This document shows positions 43,649-51,694 of a stretch of DNA of 64,000 bases, in pieces. The stretch is from an uncultured bacterium (GTDB lineage Bacteria; Acidobacteriota; Thermoanaerobaculia; Thermoanaerobaculales; Thermoanaerobaculaceae), in contig CALEVZ010000017.1 of the NCBI GenBank assembly GCA_937924755.1, positions 1 to 64,000 of the forward strand, given 5' to 3'. The first letter of the stretch is position 1; the number at the start of each line of letters is the position of its first letter. A program made the translations under genes and the position numbers. The notes below the pieces were generated by a model. The model made no database searches, was not told where the DNA came from, and saw nothing but the letters and a program-made list of their open reading frames with translations.

Positions 43649-44565
43649 ACCGACTCCCGGCCGCGCCACCGGCGCCAGCGCCGCCAGGCCCGGTGCAGCC
43701 ACCACGTGGGACCCAGCAGGCCGGCCTCGGCCAGCTCGCGAATGAAACGGGTTTCCTCCCGCAGCCGGTGGTTATCGGCCTCCAGCTCGGCTGCTCGCCG
43801 TCGCAGGTCCGTCGCCTGCCGGCGCAGCTCCCCGATGTCGCGCTCCAACTGATGGAGGCGACGCACCAAGGTAGCCGGGGAAAGTCGGGGCCAGTGCTTG
43901 GCGAACAGACGCTCCATGGCCTGCCAGCGCTCCGCCGCCATCGCCCCACCCACCGACGCCGGCCCGGCGCGGTACACCGAGGTCACCTGGTTGACGAAGA
44001 CGAACGCGCCGCGTTGCGCCAGGCGGATCCACAGGTCCCAATCCTCAAGGAAGGGCAACGTCTCGTCGAAGCCACCCGCCGCCAGGATGGCCCGGCGCGA
44101 CACCAGCGCCGCGCAGGTGGGTATGGTGTTGGCCAGCAACAACGCTTGCCGGTCGGGAGGGGTTGCCATTACTTCTTCTCCGTCCGGGCGCACCAGCCGG
44201 CAGGCGGCATGGCCCAGCTCGGCTCCGCTGCCGGCCAGGGCGTCGGCCAGGGTCTGGAGGTGGGTCGGGAGGAAGAGGTCGTCATCGTCCAGGAGGGCAA
44301 TCCACTCGCCCTGCGCCACGCGGGTCCCGGCGTTGGCGGCGGCCGCCCGCCCCAGCGCCACCGGGTGAGCAACCTGCCGAATGGTCAAACGCTTGGCGAA
44401 GGAGGCGAGGATGTGCCCCACCGGTTCGCCGCCGTCGTTGACCACCACCACCTCGAGCGGCGCTCGCGTCTGCCGCGCCACGCTTTCCAGCGCCTCCGCC
44501 AGCAGGCGCGGGCGGTCCCGGGTGCGGATCAGTACCGACACGTCGAGGGGGGGTGCGCTCGCCAC
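43645..44565 (-). CDS. Family 2 glycosyltransferase
   Basis: A 306-residue GT-A glycosyltransferase that probably adds a sugar to a cell-surface glycan. The nucleotide-sugar region is VSVLIRTRDRPRLLAEALESV and VVVVNDGG. The metal-binding motif is LLDDDDLFLPTHL near residue 93, and the acceptor-side ED motif is in PFLEDWDLWIRL. The last 60 residues form a basic, coiled-coil tail that may bind the membrane or a partner. The GTG has no Shine-Dalgarno and follows a -10 by six bases. It is the first gene of a three-gene unit. Confidence 0.88.
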   Translation of the reverse strand: MASAPPLDVSVLIRTRDRPRLLAEALESVARQTRAPLEVVVVNDGGEPVGHILASFAKRLTIRQVAHPVALGRAAAANAGTRVAQGEWIALLDDDDLFLPTHLQTLADALAGSGAELGHAACRLVRPDGEEVMATPPDRQALLLANTIPTCAALVSRRAILAAGGFDETLPFLEDWDLWIRLAQRGAFVFVNQVTSVYRAGPASVGGAMAAERWQAMERLFAKHWPRLSPATLVRRLHQLERDIGELRRQATDLRRRAAELEADNHRLREETRFIRELAEAGLLGPTWWLHRAWRRWRRWRGRESV

Positions 44566-44571
44566 GGCGGC

Positions 44572-44577
44572 ATTCTA
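44572..44577 (-). promoter_or_regulatory. -10 element of the glycosyltransferase unit, leaderless type
   Basis: Minus-strand TAGAAT (44577-44572) ends exactly six bases before the GTG at 44565. The bases between are gccgcc, with no Shine-Dalgarno. No clear -35. Confidence 0.42.
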
Positions 44578-44629
44578 ACCGGCTGGGGGAGCGCCACCGG
44601 GGCGAGCGTAATGCCGCTGGGGCCGGTGG

Positions 44630-44658
44630 TTGACCGGGGCGGCGGCGCCCCGTATGCT
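44630..44658 (+). promoter_or_regulatory. Promoter of the P5C dehydrogenase gene
   Basis: TTGACC (44630-44635) and TATGCT (44653-44658) are separated by exactly 17 bases. The start site would be near 44665, giving a leader of about 55 bases to the ATG at 44721. Confidence 0.65.
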
Positions 44659-44720
44659 TGCCCGGCGCCGGGCTTGCGCCGAGCTTTCACAAGCCCTCCG
44701 CCCGGCGGCGAGGAGGAGAC

Positions 44721-46349
44721 ATGAACGGCGTCTTTCGCATTCCCCAACCCGTCAACGAGCCGGTGCGCGCCTACGCCCCGGGTTCGCCGGAAAAGCGCAG
44801 CCTCAAGGCAGCCTTGAAGGAGATGCGCAGCCGCGAGATCGAGATCCCCCTGCTCATCGGTGGCAAGGAGGTGCGCACCGGCAAGCTGGGCACCTGCATC
44901 ATGCCCCACAATCACGGCCACGTCCTGGCCCGCTACCACATGGCCGGGCCGGCCGAGGTGGAGATGGCCATCGCCGCGGCGCGGGAGGCCCACGCCGCCT
45001 GGGCCGACATGCCGTGGTACGACCGCGCGGCGATCATGCTCAAGGCCGCGGAGTTGCTGGCCGGTCCCTGGCGCGACACCCTCAATGCCGCCACCATGCT
45101 CAACCAGTCGAAGACCGTCTACCAGGCGGAGATCGACTCAGCCTGCGAGATCATCGATTTCTGGCGCTTCAATCCCTACTTCGCCCAGCAGATCTACGAA
45201 GATCAGCCGATCTCCTCGGCGGGCGTGTGGAACCGGGTGGAGTACCGCCCTCTGGAGGGGTTCGTGTTTGCCGTCACCCCCTTCAACTTCACCTCCATCG
45301 GGGCCAACCTCCCCACCTCGGTGGCGCTAATGGGTAACACCGTGCTGTGGAAGCCCGCCTCCACCGCCGTGCTGTCCGCGTATTACATCTATAAGCTGCT
45401 GGAGGAAGCTGGCCTACCACCGGGGGTGATCAACCTGGTGGTGGGTTCGGGCCGGCAGGTGGGGGACCCGGTGCTCGCCTCCGGGGAGCTGGCCGGCATC
45501 CACTTCACCGGCTCCACCGGCGTCTTTCACGGCATGTGGAAGACGGTGGGGGAGAACATCGCCCGCTACCGCTCCTACCCCCGCATCGTCGGGGAAACCG
45601 GAGGCAAGGACTTCGTCTTTCTGCACGCCTCCGCGGATCTCGACGCGGCGGTGACGGCGCTGGTGCGCGGCGCCTTCGAGTACCAGGGCCAGAAGTGCTC
45701 GGCGGCCTCCCGCGCCTTCATCCCGTCGTCCCTGTGGCCGGCGGTGAAGGAGCGCCTCATCGGGCAGCTCGCCGAGGTAAAGATGGGGGACGTGGAGGAC
45801 TTCACCAACTTCATGGGCGCGGTGATCGACGCCGCCGCCTTCGAATCCATCAAGGAGTACATCGACTACGCCAAGGCCTCCCCCGATGCCGAGATCGTTT
45901 TCGGCGGCGGCTGTGACGCCAGAGAAGGTTACTTCATCGAGCCCACTGTGGTGCTGACCTCTGACCCCGGCTTCAAGCTCATGAGGGAGGAGATCTTCGG
46001 TCCGGTGCTGACGCTCTTCGTCTACCCCGACCAGGAGCTCGACCACGCCCTGGCGCTGTGCGATCAGGGCTCACCGTACGCCTTGACCGGCTCGGTGTTC
46101 GCCCAGGACCGGGCGGCGGTGGCCAGGATCATGCACCGCCTGCGGGACACCGCCGGCAACTTCTACATCAACGACAAGCCCACCGGGGCGGTGGTGGGGC
46201 AGCAGCCGTTCGGCGGCGCCCGGGCCTCCGGAACCAATGACAAGGCCGGCTCCAAGTGGAACCTCATCCGCTGGACCAGCCCCCGCGCCATCAAGGAGAC
46301 GTTCGTGCCGCCCAAGCATTTCGCCTACCCCTTCATGGGCGAGGCGTAG
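44721..46349 (+). CDS. L-glutamate gamma-semialdehyde (1-pyrroline-5-carboxylate) dehydrogenase
   Basis: Oxidises glutamate semialdehyde to glutamate with NAD in proline and arginine breakdown. The 542-residue protein has the length of stand-alone P5C dehydrogenases. Signatures are FAVTPFNFTSIGANLP and the general base in RIVGETGGKDFVF near residue 291. The nucleophile is in YQGQKCSAASRAF (cysteine near 325), and NFYINDKPTGAVVGQQPFGG lies near the end. The ATG follows GGAGGAG; an earlier in-frame start at 44658 would overlap the promoter. No proline dehydrogenase lies nearby. Confidence 0.94.
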   Translation: MNGVFRIPQPVNEPVRAYAPGSPEKRSLKAALKEMRSREIEIPLLIGGKEVRTGKLGTCIMPHNHGHVLARYHMAGPAEVEMAIAAAREAHAAWADMPWYDRAAIMLKAAELLAGPWRDTLNAATMLNQSKTVYQAEIDSACEIIDFWRFNPYFAQQIYEDQPISSAGVWNRVEYRPLEGFVFAVTPFNFTSIGANLPTSVALMGNTVLWKPASTAVLSAYYIYKLLEEAGLPPGVINLVVGSGRQVGDPVLASGELAGIHFTGSTGVFHGMWKTVGENIARYRSYPRIVGETGGKDFVFLHASADLDAAVTALVRGAFEYQGQKCSAASRAFIPSSLWPAVKERLIGQLAEVKMGDVEDFTNFMGAVIDAAAFESIKEYIDYAKASPDAEIVFGGGCDAREGYFIEPTVVLTSDPGFKLMREEIFGPVLTLFVYPDQELDHALALCDQGSPYALTGSVFAQDRAAVARIMHRLRDTAGNFYINDKPTGAVVGQQPFGGARASGTNDKAGSKWNLIRWTSPRAIKETFVPPKHFAYPFMGEA

Positions 46350-46445
46350 GGGCGGCGGGGACGGCGGGCGCCGGCCGTCTGCGGGGCGCTCGCCGCCAGG
46401 CCTCCCGGCTCCGGCCGTCCGCGGCGGGAATGCGGCTTCCTCGGG

Positions 46446-46459
46446 TGTGAGTTTTCACT
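46446..46459. promoter_or_regulatory. Inverted repeat, possible Crp/Fnr-type operator
   Basis: TGTGA-gttt-TCACT is a near-perfect inverted repeat 17 bases before the ATG of the HEAT-ankyrin gene. The half-sites resemble those of CRP while the four-base spacing resembles FNR sites. Overlap with the expected promoter would favour repression. Purely inferred. Confidence 0.3.
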
Positions 46460-46476
46460 CTCTCGAGGAGGATTTC

Positions 46477-48471
46477 ATGCTCAAAAAAGCGACCTTGGCC
46501 TTGACGGTGGGCATATGCCTGTCGGCAACGCCGCCGCCGGCGGGAGAGGCTGCGGACCCCGCCGTGCAGCGCCTCAGCAAGCAGCTCGCCTCGCGCAAGG
46601 CGGCGGACCGGGTGGAGGCGGCGCAGGGGCTCGGGCGGCTCGCGACCGAGGAGGCGGCGGCGCCTCTCGCGGCGGCGCTGTCGGATGCGGATCGAGCGGT
46701 GCGGGCCGCGGCGGCTTCGGCGCTCTGGCGGCTGGGCGAGAAGGCTTGGCCGGCGAAGGACACGCTCGTCGCGGCGCTGGAGGACGACGATTTGGAAGTC
46801 GTTGTCCTGGCGGCGGGGGCGCTCGAAAGCCTGGATGTCGATCCGGCGCGACTCGCCCCGGCCCGGGGGCGCGCCCTGTCGTCCCCCGATCTGCGCATCC
46901 GCTTCGAGGCGGCGCGCGGACTGGTCGGCCAGCAATCGGCGACCTCGCTGCTACCGCACATCCTGGACTTCCTGGAGCGCGAAGCGGAACGCGGGGCGGA
47001 CACCAGCGCCGAGTTTCGCGCTCGGGAGGCGGCACGCGACAACGTGAAGCGAGCCGAGAGAGCGCTGGCGAGGTTGGTCGCCACAGCAGACCGCGGGCTC
47101 GCCCAACCGCTGATGGCGCGGCTCGGCAAGGACGGCCCGGCCCAAGCGTCGATTCTCGAGGCCGCAAGCGCAATGCCGGAGCTGCCGGAGGGCTGGGACG
47201 CGGCGCTGGCGAGGGGGATGGGCTCGGCCAACGCGCGGATGCGGGGGGCGGCGGCGGGGTTGGCGGTCAGGCGCCTCCAGCCCGAGCAGGTGGCGGTGTG
47301 GCTACCCGCCGCCACCAGGCTGCTGGGGGATCCCGACGAGGGCGTCCGGGGCAGCGTCCTGCTCGCTCTGCGGAGCGCCGCTGGCCTGGCGGCCAGTGCG
47401 ACGCCAACGCTGGCGGCGCGGCTGGCTGCCGAGCCGGACTCCAACCTGCGGCAGCGGGTGGCGGAGGTGCTGGGAGCGGTGGGCGACCGCAACCAGCCGG
47501 TGGCGGCCAGCGTCAAGGCCGAGGTGGCGGCGACGGCCCGCCCCGCGCTGGAGCGGGCAGTGGCCCAGGACGGCGACAGCATGGTCCGGCGGGAGGCGGT
47601 GAAGAGCCTGGATCTGCTGGCCCTGCCCGCCGAAGAGGCGGTCACGCTGCTGGCCCGCATCGCCCAGCAGTCCCGCGACGACGAGGTGGCGTGGCAGGCG
47701 CTGCAGGCGCTGCGCAACCGCGGGCGCGAGGCGGCGCCGGTGCTGGCGGCCATCAAGGAGCTGCGGGGCCACGGGAGCCCCCAGGTCGCCGACTACGCCA
47801 GCACCATCGCCCGGGAGCTGGAGAGCGACCTGGCCGGTCCTCCGGGGGTCGCCAGGCGTCCGGCGCAGCCCGCCGCCGAGGCGAGGCCGAAGGTCACCAG
47901 GGCCGATCCGGCGGCGGAGGCGCGCGGACTGGCGGTGCTGCGCCAGCGCGGTGTCCAGCTCAACGAGAGCGCCTTCCAGGAGGCGCTGATGGCGGTGGAT
48001 GTGGAGCTGGTGGGTGCCCTCCTGGATGCGGGGATGTCGCCCGGTCACTCGTTTGCCGAGATCAATGCCCGGCAGCCGCTGCACCTGCTGTTCTTCTTCC
48101 CGGCCGCCTGCAGCAGCGCCGTCCGCCCCACTCCTGCCGCCACCCATGCGGTGCTCGACCTCTTGCTGGAGCGCGGCGCTGACCCCAACGCCCAGGACGA
48201 AACCGGCAACACCCCCCTGATGTTCGCAGCGGACAAGTGCGACGCGGCGGTGATCGGGAAGCTGCTCAAGGCCGGGGCGAAGCACGATACCCGCAACGCC
48301 ATGGGCATGGCGGCGCTGGAGATGGCCATCTGGTCCGGTAACGACGGCCTGCAGGCGCTCATCGATGCCGGGGCGCGACTCAAGCCGGAGATTGCGGCGG
48401 CCTATACGGAGGCCTACAAGAACAACCCCCAGGCGCTGGAGTTGATCAGGAAGGCGACGGCAAAGAAATAG
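46477..48471 (+). CDS. Exported HEAT-repeat and ankyrin-repeat protein
   Basis: A 664-residue exported protein built of protein-interaction repeats. A signal peptide (residues 1-25, ending PPAGEAAD) is followed by HEAT-like repeats over about 30-470 ([39 protein letters not shown]). A proline-rich linker follows, then ankyrin repeats from about 510 to the end ([20 protein letters not shown]). No enzyme domain is seen. The ATG has a perfect GAGGAGG six bases upstream. It is a single gene between P5C dehydrogenase and glyQ. The function is unknown, probably a periplasmic scaffold. Confidence 0.85.
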   Translation: MLKKATLALTVGICLSATPPPAGEAADPAVQRLSKQLASRKAADRVEAAQGLGRLATEEAAAPLAAALSDADRAVRAAAASALWRLGEKAWPAKDTLVAALEDDDLEVVVLAAGALESLDVDPARLAPARGRALSSPDLRIRFEAARGLVGQQSATSLLPHILDFLEREAERGADTSAEFRAREAARDNVKRAERALARLVATADRGLAQPLMARLGKDGPAQASILEAASAMPELPEGWDAALARGMGSANARMRGAAAGLAVRRLQPEQVAVWLPAATRLLGDPDEGVRGSVLLALRSAAGLAASATPTLAARLAAEPDSNLRQRVAEVLGAVGDRNQPVAASVKAEVAATARPALERAVAQDGDSMVRREAVKSLDLLALPAEEAVTLLARIAQQSRDDEVAWQALQALRNRGREAAPVLAAIKELRGHGSPQVADYASTIARELESDLAGPPGVARRPAQPAAEARPKVTRADPAAEARGLAVLRQRGVQLNESAFQEALMAVDVELVGALLDAGMSPGHSFAEINARQPLHLLFFFPAACSSAVRPTPAATHAVLDLLLERGADPNAQDETGNTPLMFAADKCDAAVIGKLLKAGAKHDTRNAMGMAALEMAIWSGNDGLQALIDAGARLKPEIAAAYTEAYKNNPQALELIRKATAKK

Positions 48472-48504
48472 GGCTCTCTGCCCGGAGCTTCGCGGTTGGC
48501 AACG

Positions 48505-48525
48505 GGCGAGGTACCTCACCTCGCC
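48505..48525. terminator. Hairpin after the HEAT-ankyrin gene, possible terminator
   Basis: GGCGAGGT and ACCTCGCC form a perfect eight-base stem with a five-base loop, 34 bases after the stop codon. There is no T run, so an intrinsic terminator is not certain. Confidence 0.4.
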
Positions 48526-48601
48526 GGCAGCGGGGCTGGCCACAGGAACCAGCGGCGACCATCGTGGCTCGGTCAGGCGTCGGGGGCGGCGGGCGGCGGC
48601 G

Positions 48602-48610
48602 TGGTAGACT
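48602..48610 (+). promoter_or_regulatory. Possible extended -10 of glyQ
   Basis: TGGTAGACT is an extended -10 (TGn plus TAGACT) about 40 bases before the glyQ GTG. The -35 region is GC-rich without a match. A TAGACT also lies 22 bases before valS. Confidence 0.3.
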
Positions 48611-48650
48611 TTGCGGCGCGGGCGCCTGCCCGCATCTGCGAGGTGCCAGC

Positions 48651-49538
48651 GTGGATCTCCAAGACGTGATCCTGGCGCTCACCCGCTTCTGGGGTGAGCG
48701 CAATTGTGTGATCCAGCAACCCTACGACCTCGAGGTGGGGGCGGGGACCATGCATCCGGAGACGTTTCTTCGGGTGCTGGGACCGGAACCGTACCGGGTG
48801 GCCTACGTGCAACCCTCCCGCCGCCCTGCCGACGCCCGCTTCGGCGAGAACCCCTTTCGCTTCGGCAAGCACCTGCAGCTGCAAGTGATCCTCAAGCCGT
48901 CGCCGGTGGACGTGCAGGACGTGTACCTCGACTCCCTGCGCGCCCTGGGAATCGACCCCGGGGAGCACGATGTGCGCTTCGAGGAGGACAATTGGGAGTC
49001 CCCCACCCTGGGCGCCTGGGGGGTGGGGTGGCAGGTGCTGCTGGACGGAATGGAAATCACCCAGTTCACCTATTTCCAGCAGGCCGGGGGGGTCGACCTC
49101 AGACCCATCGCCGCCGAGCTCACCTACGGCCTGGAGCGCATCGCCATGTTCCTGCAACGCCAGCACGACGGCTTCGCCATGCGCTGGGGTGGGGGCCTGA
49201 CCTATGGGCAGGTGCGCCACCGGGACGAGGTGGAGCTGTCCCGCTACGCCTTCCAGGTGGCCGACGTGGAGGTGCTGCGGCGCCACTTCCAGGATTGGGA
49301 GGGCGAGGCCCGCCGCTGCTTGGAGCAGAAGGAGCCCCTAATTATCCCGGCTCTCGAAGCGGCCCTGAAGATGTCGCACCTCTTCAACCTCCTGGAGGCC
49401 CGCGGGGCGATCTCGGTGACCGAGCGGGTGGGGCTCATTGCCCGGGTACGTCGGCAGGCGGTGGGGTGCGCGCGGGCCTACCTGGCGCAGCGGGAGGCGC
49501 TGGGGTGGCCGCTGCTCGCGGGCGGGGTCCGGTCATGA
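48651..49538 (+). CDS. glyQ: Glycine--tRNA ligase alpha subunit
   Basis: The catalytic subunit of the bacterial alpha2-beta2 glycyl-tRNA synthetase. The 295-residue product has the class II core, with [21 protein letters not shown] at the start, [20 protein letters not shown] (motif 2 region), [19 protein letters not shown] and [12 protein letters not shown] 48651 has GAGGT seven bases upstream; the earlier in-frame ATG at 48564 gives an unrelated arginine-rich extension and is rejected. It overlaps glyS by ATGA. Confidence 0.96.
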   Translation: MDLQDVILALTRFWGERNCVIQQPYDLEVGAGTMHPETFLRVLGPEPYRVAYVQPSRRPADARFGENPFRFGKHLQLQVILKPSPVDVQDVYLDSLRALGIDPGEHDVRFEEDNWESPTLGAWGVGWQVLLDGMEITQFTYFQQAGGVDLRPIAAELTYGLERIAMFLQRQHDGFAMRWGGGLTYGQVRHRDEVELSRYAFQVADVEVLRRHFQDWEGEARRCLEQKEPLIIPALEAALKMSHLFNLLEARGAISVTERVGLIARVRRQAVGCARAYLAQREALGWPLLAGGVRS

Positions 49539-51640
49539 GCGGGCATCAGTTCCTGCTGGAGCTGCTGTGCGAGGAGATCCCGGCCAACGCGTTAGCGCCG
49601 GCGGCCCAGGAGCTCGCCACGGGTCTCACGGAACGCCTGCGCCAGGAGGGGTTCTGCGAGGCCCACTGCGTGTTTTCCGGGTACACCTCGCGGCGCCTGG
49701 CGGTGGCGCTGGGGGGGTTATCGGCGCAGCAGCCGGACCGCAGCGAAGAGGTCCTGGGGCCGCCGGTGCGGGCTGCGTTTGCCGCCGACGGGTCACCCAC
49801 TGCGGCGGCGCTGGGTTTTGCCCGCGGCCAGGGGGTCGAGGTGGAGGCGTTGCGAGTGGTGGAGGGTCCTCGGGGTGAGGTGGTGGCCGTCGCCCGCCTC
49901 ATCCGCGGCGAGCCCACCCCGGCGGTGCTGGCCCGCGCGGTGGAGGCGGCGGTGCCGTCGCTGCATTTCCCCAAGAACATGCGCTGGGGGGCCGGGGAGC
50001 ACACCTTCGTGCGCCCCCTCCACCGGGTGGTGGCGCTCTTCGGCGCCGAAGCCCTCAACGAAGTCGTACCGCTGACCTTGTTCGGGGTGCGGGCGGGGGG
50101 CGTCACCCTGGGCCACCGGGTGGCCCATCCGGGGGCGGTGGATCTGCGGGGAATCTCGGGCGTCGGCGAGTACCGGCAACGGCTGAAGGAAGCCGGGGTG
50201 GTGGTGGATCCCGGAGAACGTCAGCAGGTCTTGGGGACCACGGCGGCGAACCTGGCCGCCCAGGTGGGGTGCACGGTGCGGCGGGATGAGGCCTTGGTGG
50301 CCGAGCACGTGGACCTGCTGGAGTACCCCGGCCTGGTGCGGGGGGCGATACCCGTCTCCGCCCTGGTGCTGCCCGAGGAGGTGCTGGTTACCACCCTACG
50401 CCACCACCAGAAGTGTCTGGTGCTGGAGAACGAGGGGAACGTGGCCCCCTACTTCCTGGCGGTCATGGACAGGTCCGACGACCCCAGGGGACTGGTGCGG
50501 GAGGGCAATGAGTGGGTGGTGGGCGCCCGGCTGGCGGACGCGGCGTTCTTCTTCGCCCAGGATCGGCGCCAGCCGCTGGCCGACCACGCGCGGGGGCTCG
50601 CCCGCGTGCAGTTTCATCAGAAGCTGGGCTCCTACGCCGAGAAGGCCGGCGCGGTGGCGGCGCTGGCCCGGTGGTTGGCGGTGGCGAGCGGAGCTGCCAT
50701 CAGGGCGGAGGAGGTGGAAGCGGCGGCCGCCCTGGCGCGCGCCGATCTGGTCACCGGCATGGTGGGGGAGTTTCCGGAGCTGCAAGGGGTGATGGGGGGC
50801 ATTTACGCCCGCCTGGACGGCCATCCCGAGGCGGTGTGGCGGGCCATCTACGATCACTACCGTCCCGCCGGCCTGGAGGGGGAACTCCCGGCGGGGGTGC
50901 TGGGGGCGGTGGTGGGAGTGGCGGATCGCCTCGATACCCTGGCCGGGATATTTGCGGTGGGTGAGATCCCGAGTGGCTCCAAGGACCCTTTTGCCCTGCG
51001 GCGCGCGGCGCTGGCGGTGATTCGCCTGGGCGCCGAGATACCCCTGAGGGTGGACCTGCGCGCCGCCGTGGAACGGGCGGTGGCGGGCCGGGCCCGCCAC
51101 GCGGCGGGGCGGGAGGTGGAGGTCATTCGCCAGCTGGGCGATTTTCTGCGGGAGCGGGAGCGCTTTTATCTCACTTCCAAGGTGGGAGTTACGGGGGAGG
51201 TGGCGGACGGGGTGCTGGAGGCGAACTGGGGAGTGGTCCCCGAGGACGTGGCCCGGGCCCGCGCCCTGGAGGCGGTGCGGCAGGAGCCGGTGTTCGCCCA
51301 GCTGGCTTTGACCTTCAAGCGGGTGCGTAACATCCTGGCCAAGGGGGAGCGCGGCGAGGGCGAGGCGAGGTCGCTGGTGGAGCCGGCGGAGCTCGCCTTG
51401 CGGCAGGCGCTGGAGGGCGTGGCGGCGGAGGTTGACCGCGCGGTAGGGGCCGGGGACCACGCCGCCGGGCTGCGGGCGCTGGCTGCCTTGGCCGCCCCGC
51501 TGGATCGCTTTTTCGTGGACGTGATGGTCATGTGTGAAGATCCGGCGCTGCGGCAGGCCCGCCTGGCCCTGCTGGCGCGCCTCGAGGGGGTGTTCCTCCG
51601 CCTGGCGGATCTGTCCCGGCTGGGCGGGGCGACGGCGTAG
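49535..51640 (+). CDS. glyS: Glycine--tRNA ligase beta subunit
   Basis: The tRNA-binding beta subunit of heterotetrameric glycyl-tRNA synthetase. The 701-residue protein begins [21 protein letters not shown], the family hallmark. It continues with [19 protein letters not shown], and the HD-like and anticodon-binding C-terminal regions ([30 protein letters not shown]). Its start overlaps the glyQ stop, so the two subunits are coupled. The length is normal. Confidence 0.96.
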   Translation: MSGHQFLLELLCEEIPANALAPAAQELATGLTERLRQEGFCEAHCVFSGYTSRRLAVALGGLSAQQPDRSEEVLGPPVRAAFAADGSPTAAALGFARGQGVEVEALRVVEGPRGEVVAVARLIRGEPTPAVLARAVEAAVPSLHFPKNMRWGAGEHTFVRPLHRVVALFGAEALNEVVPLTLFGVRAGGVTLGHRVAHPGAVDLRGISGVGEYRQRLKEAGVVVDPGERQQVLGTTAANLAAQVGCTVRRDEALVAEHVDLLEYPGLVRGAIPVSALVLPEEVLVTTLRHHQKCLVLENEGNVAPYFLAVMDRSDDPRGLVREGNEWVVGARLADAAFFFAQDRRQPLADHARGLARVQFHQKLGSYAEKAGAVAALARWLAVASGAAIRAEEVEAAAALARADLVTGMVGEFPELQGVMGGIYARLDGHPEAVWRAIYDHYRPAGLEGELPAGVLGAVVGVADRLDTLAGIFAVGEIPSGSKDPFALRRAALAVIRLGAEIPLRVDLRAAVERAVAGRARHAAGREVEVIRQLGDFLRERERFYLTSKVGVTGEVADGVLEANWGVVPEDVARARALEAVRQEPVFAQLALTFKRVRNILAKGERGEGEARSLVEPAELALRQALEGVAAEVDRAVGAGDHAAGLRALAALAAPLDRFFVDVMVMCEDPALRQARLALLARLEGVFLRLADLSRLGGATA

Positions 51641-51694
51641 ACGACACGATATCCCGGGGCAAGCTCTGGGGAACGCGGCGGTTCGGGAGGACGC

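Noticed and set aside
42056..43852. A 598-codon plus-strand open frame opposite the glycosyltransferases
   Set aside because: The minus-strand glycosyltransferase motifs are convincing; this frame is their antisense shadow.
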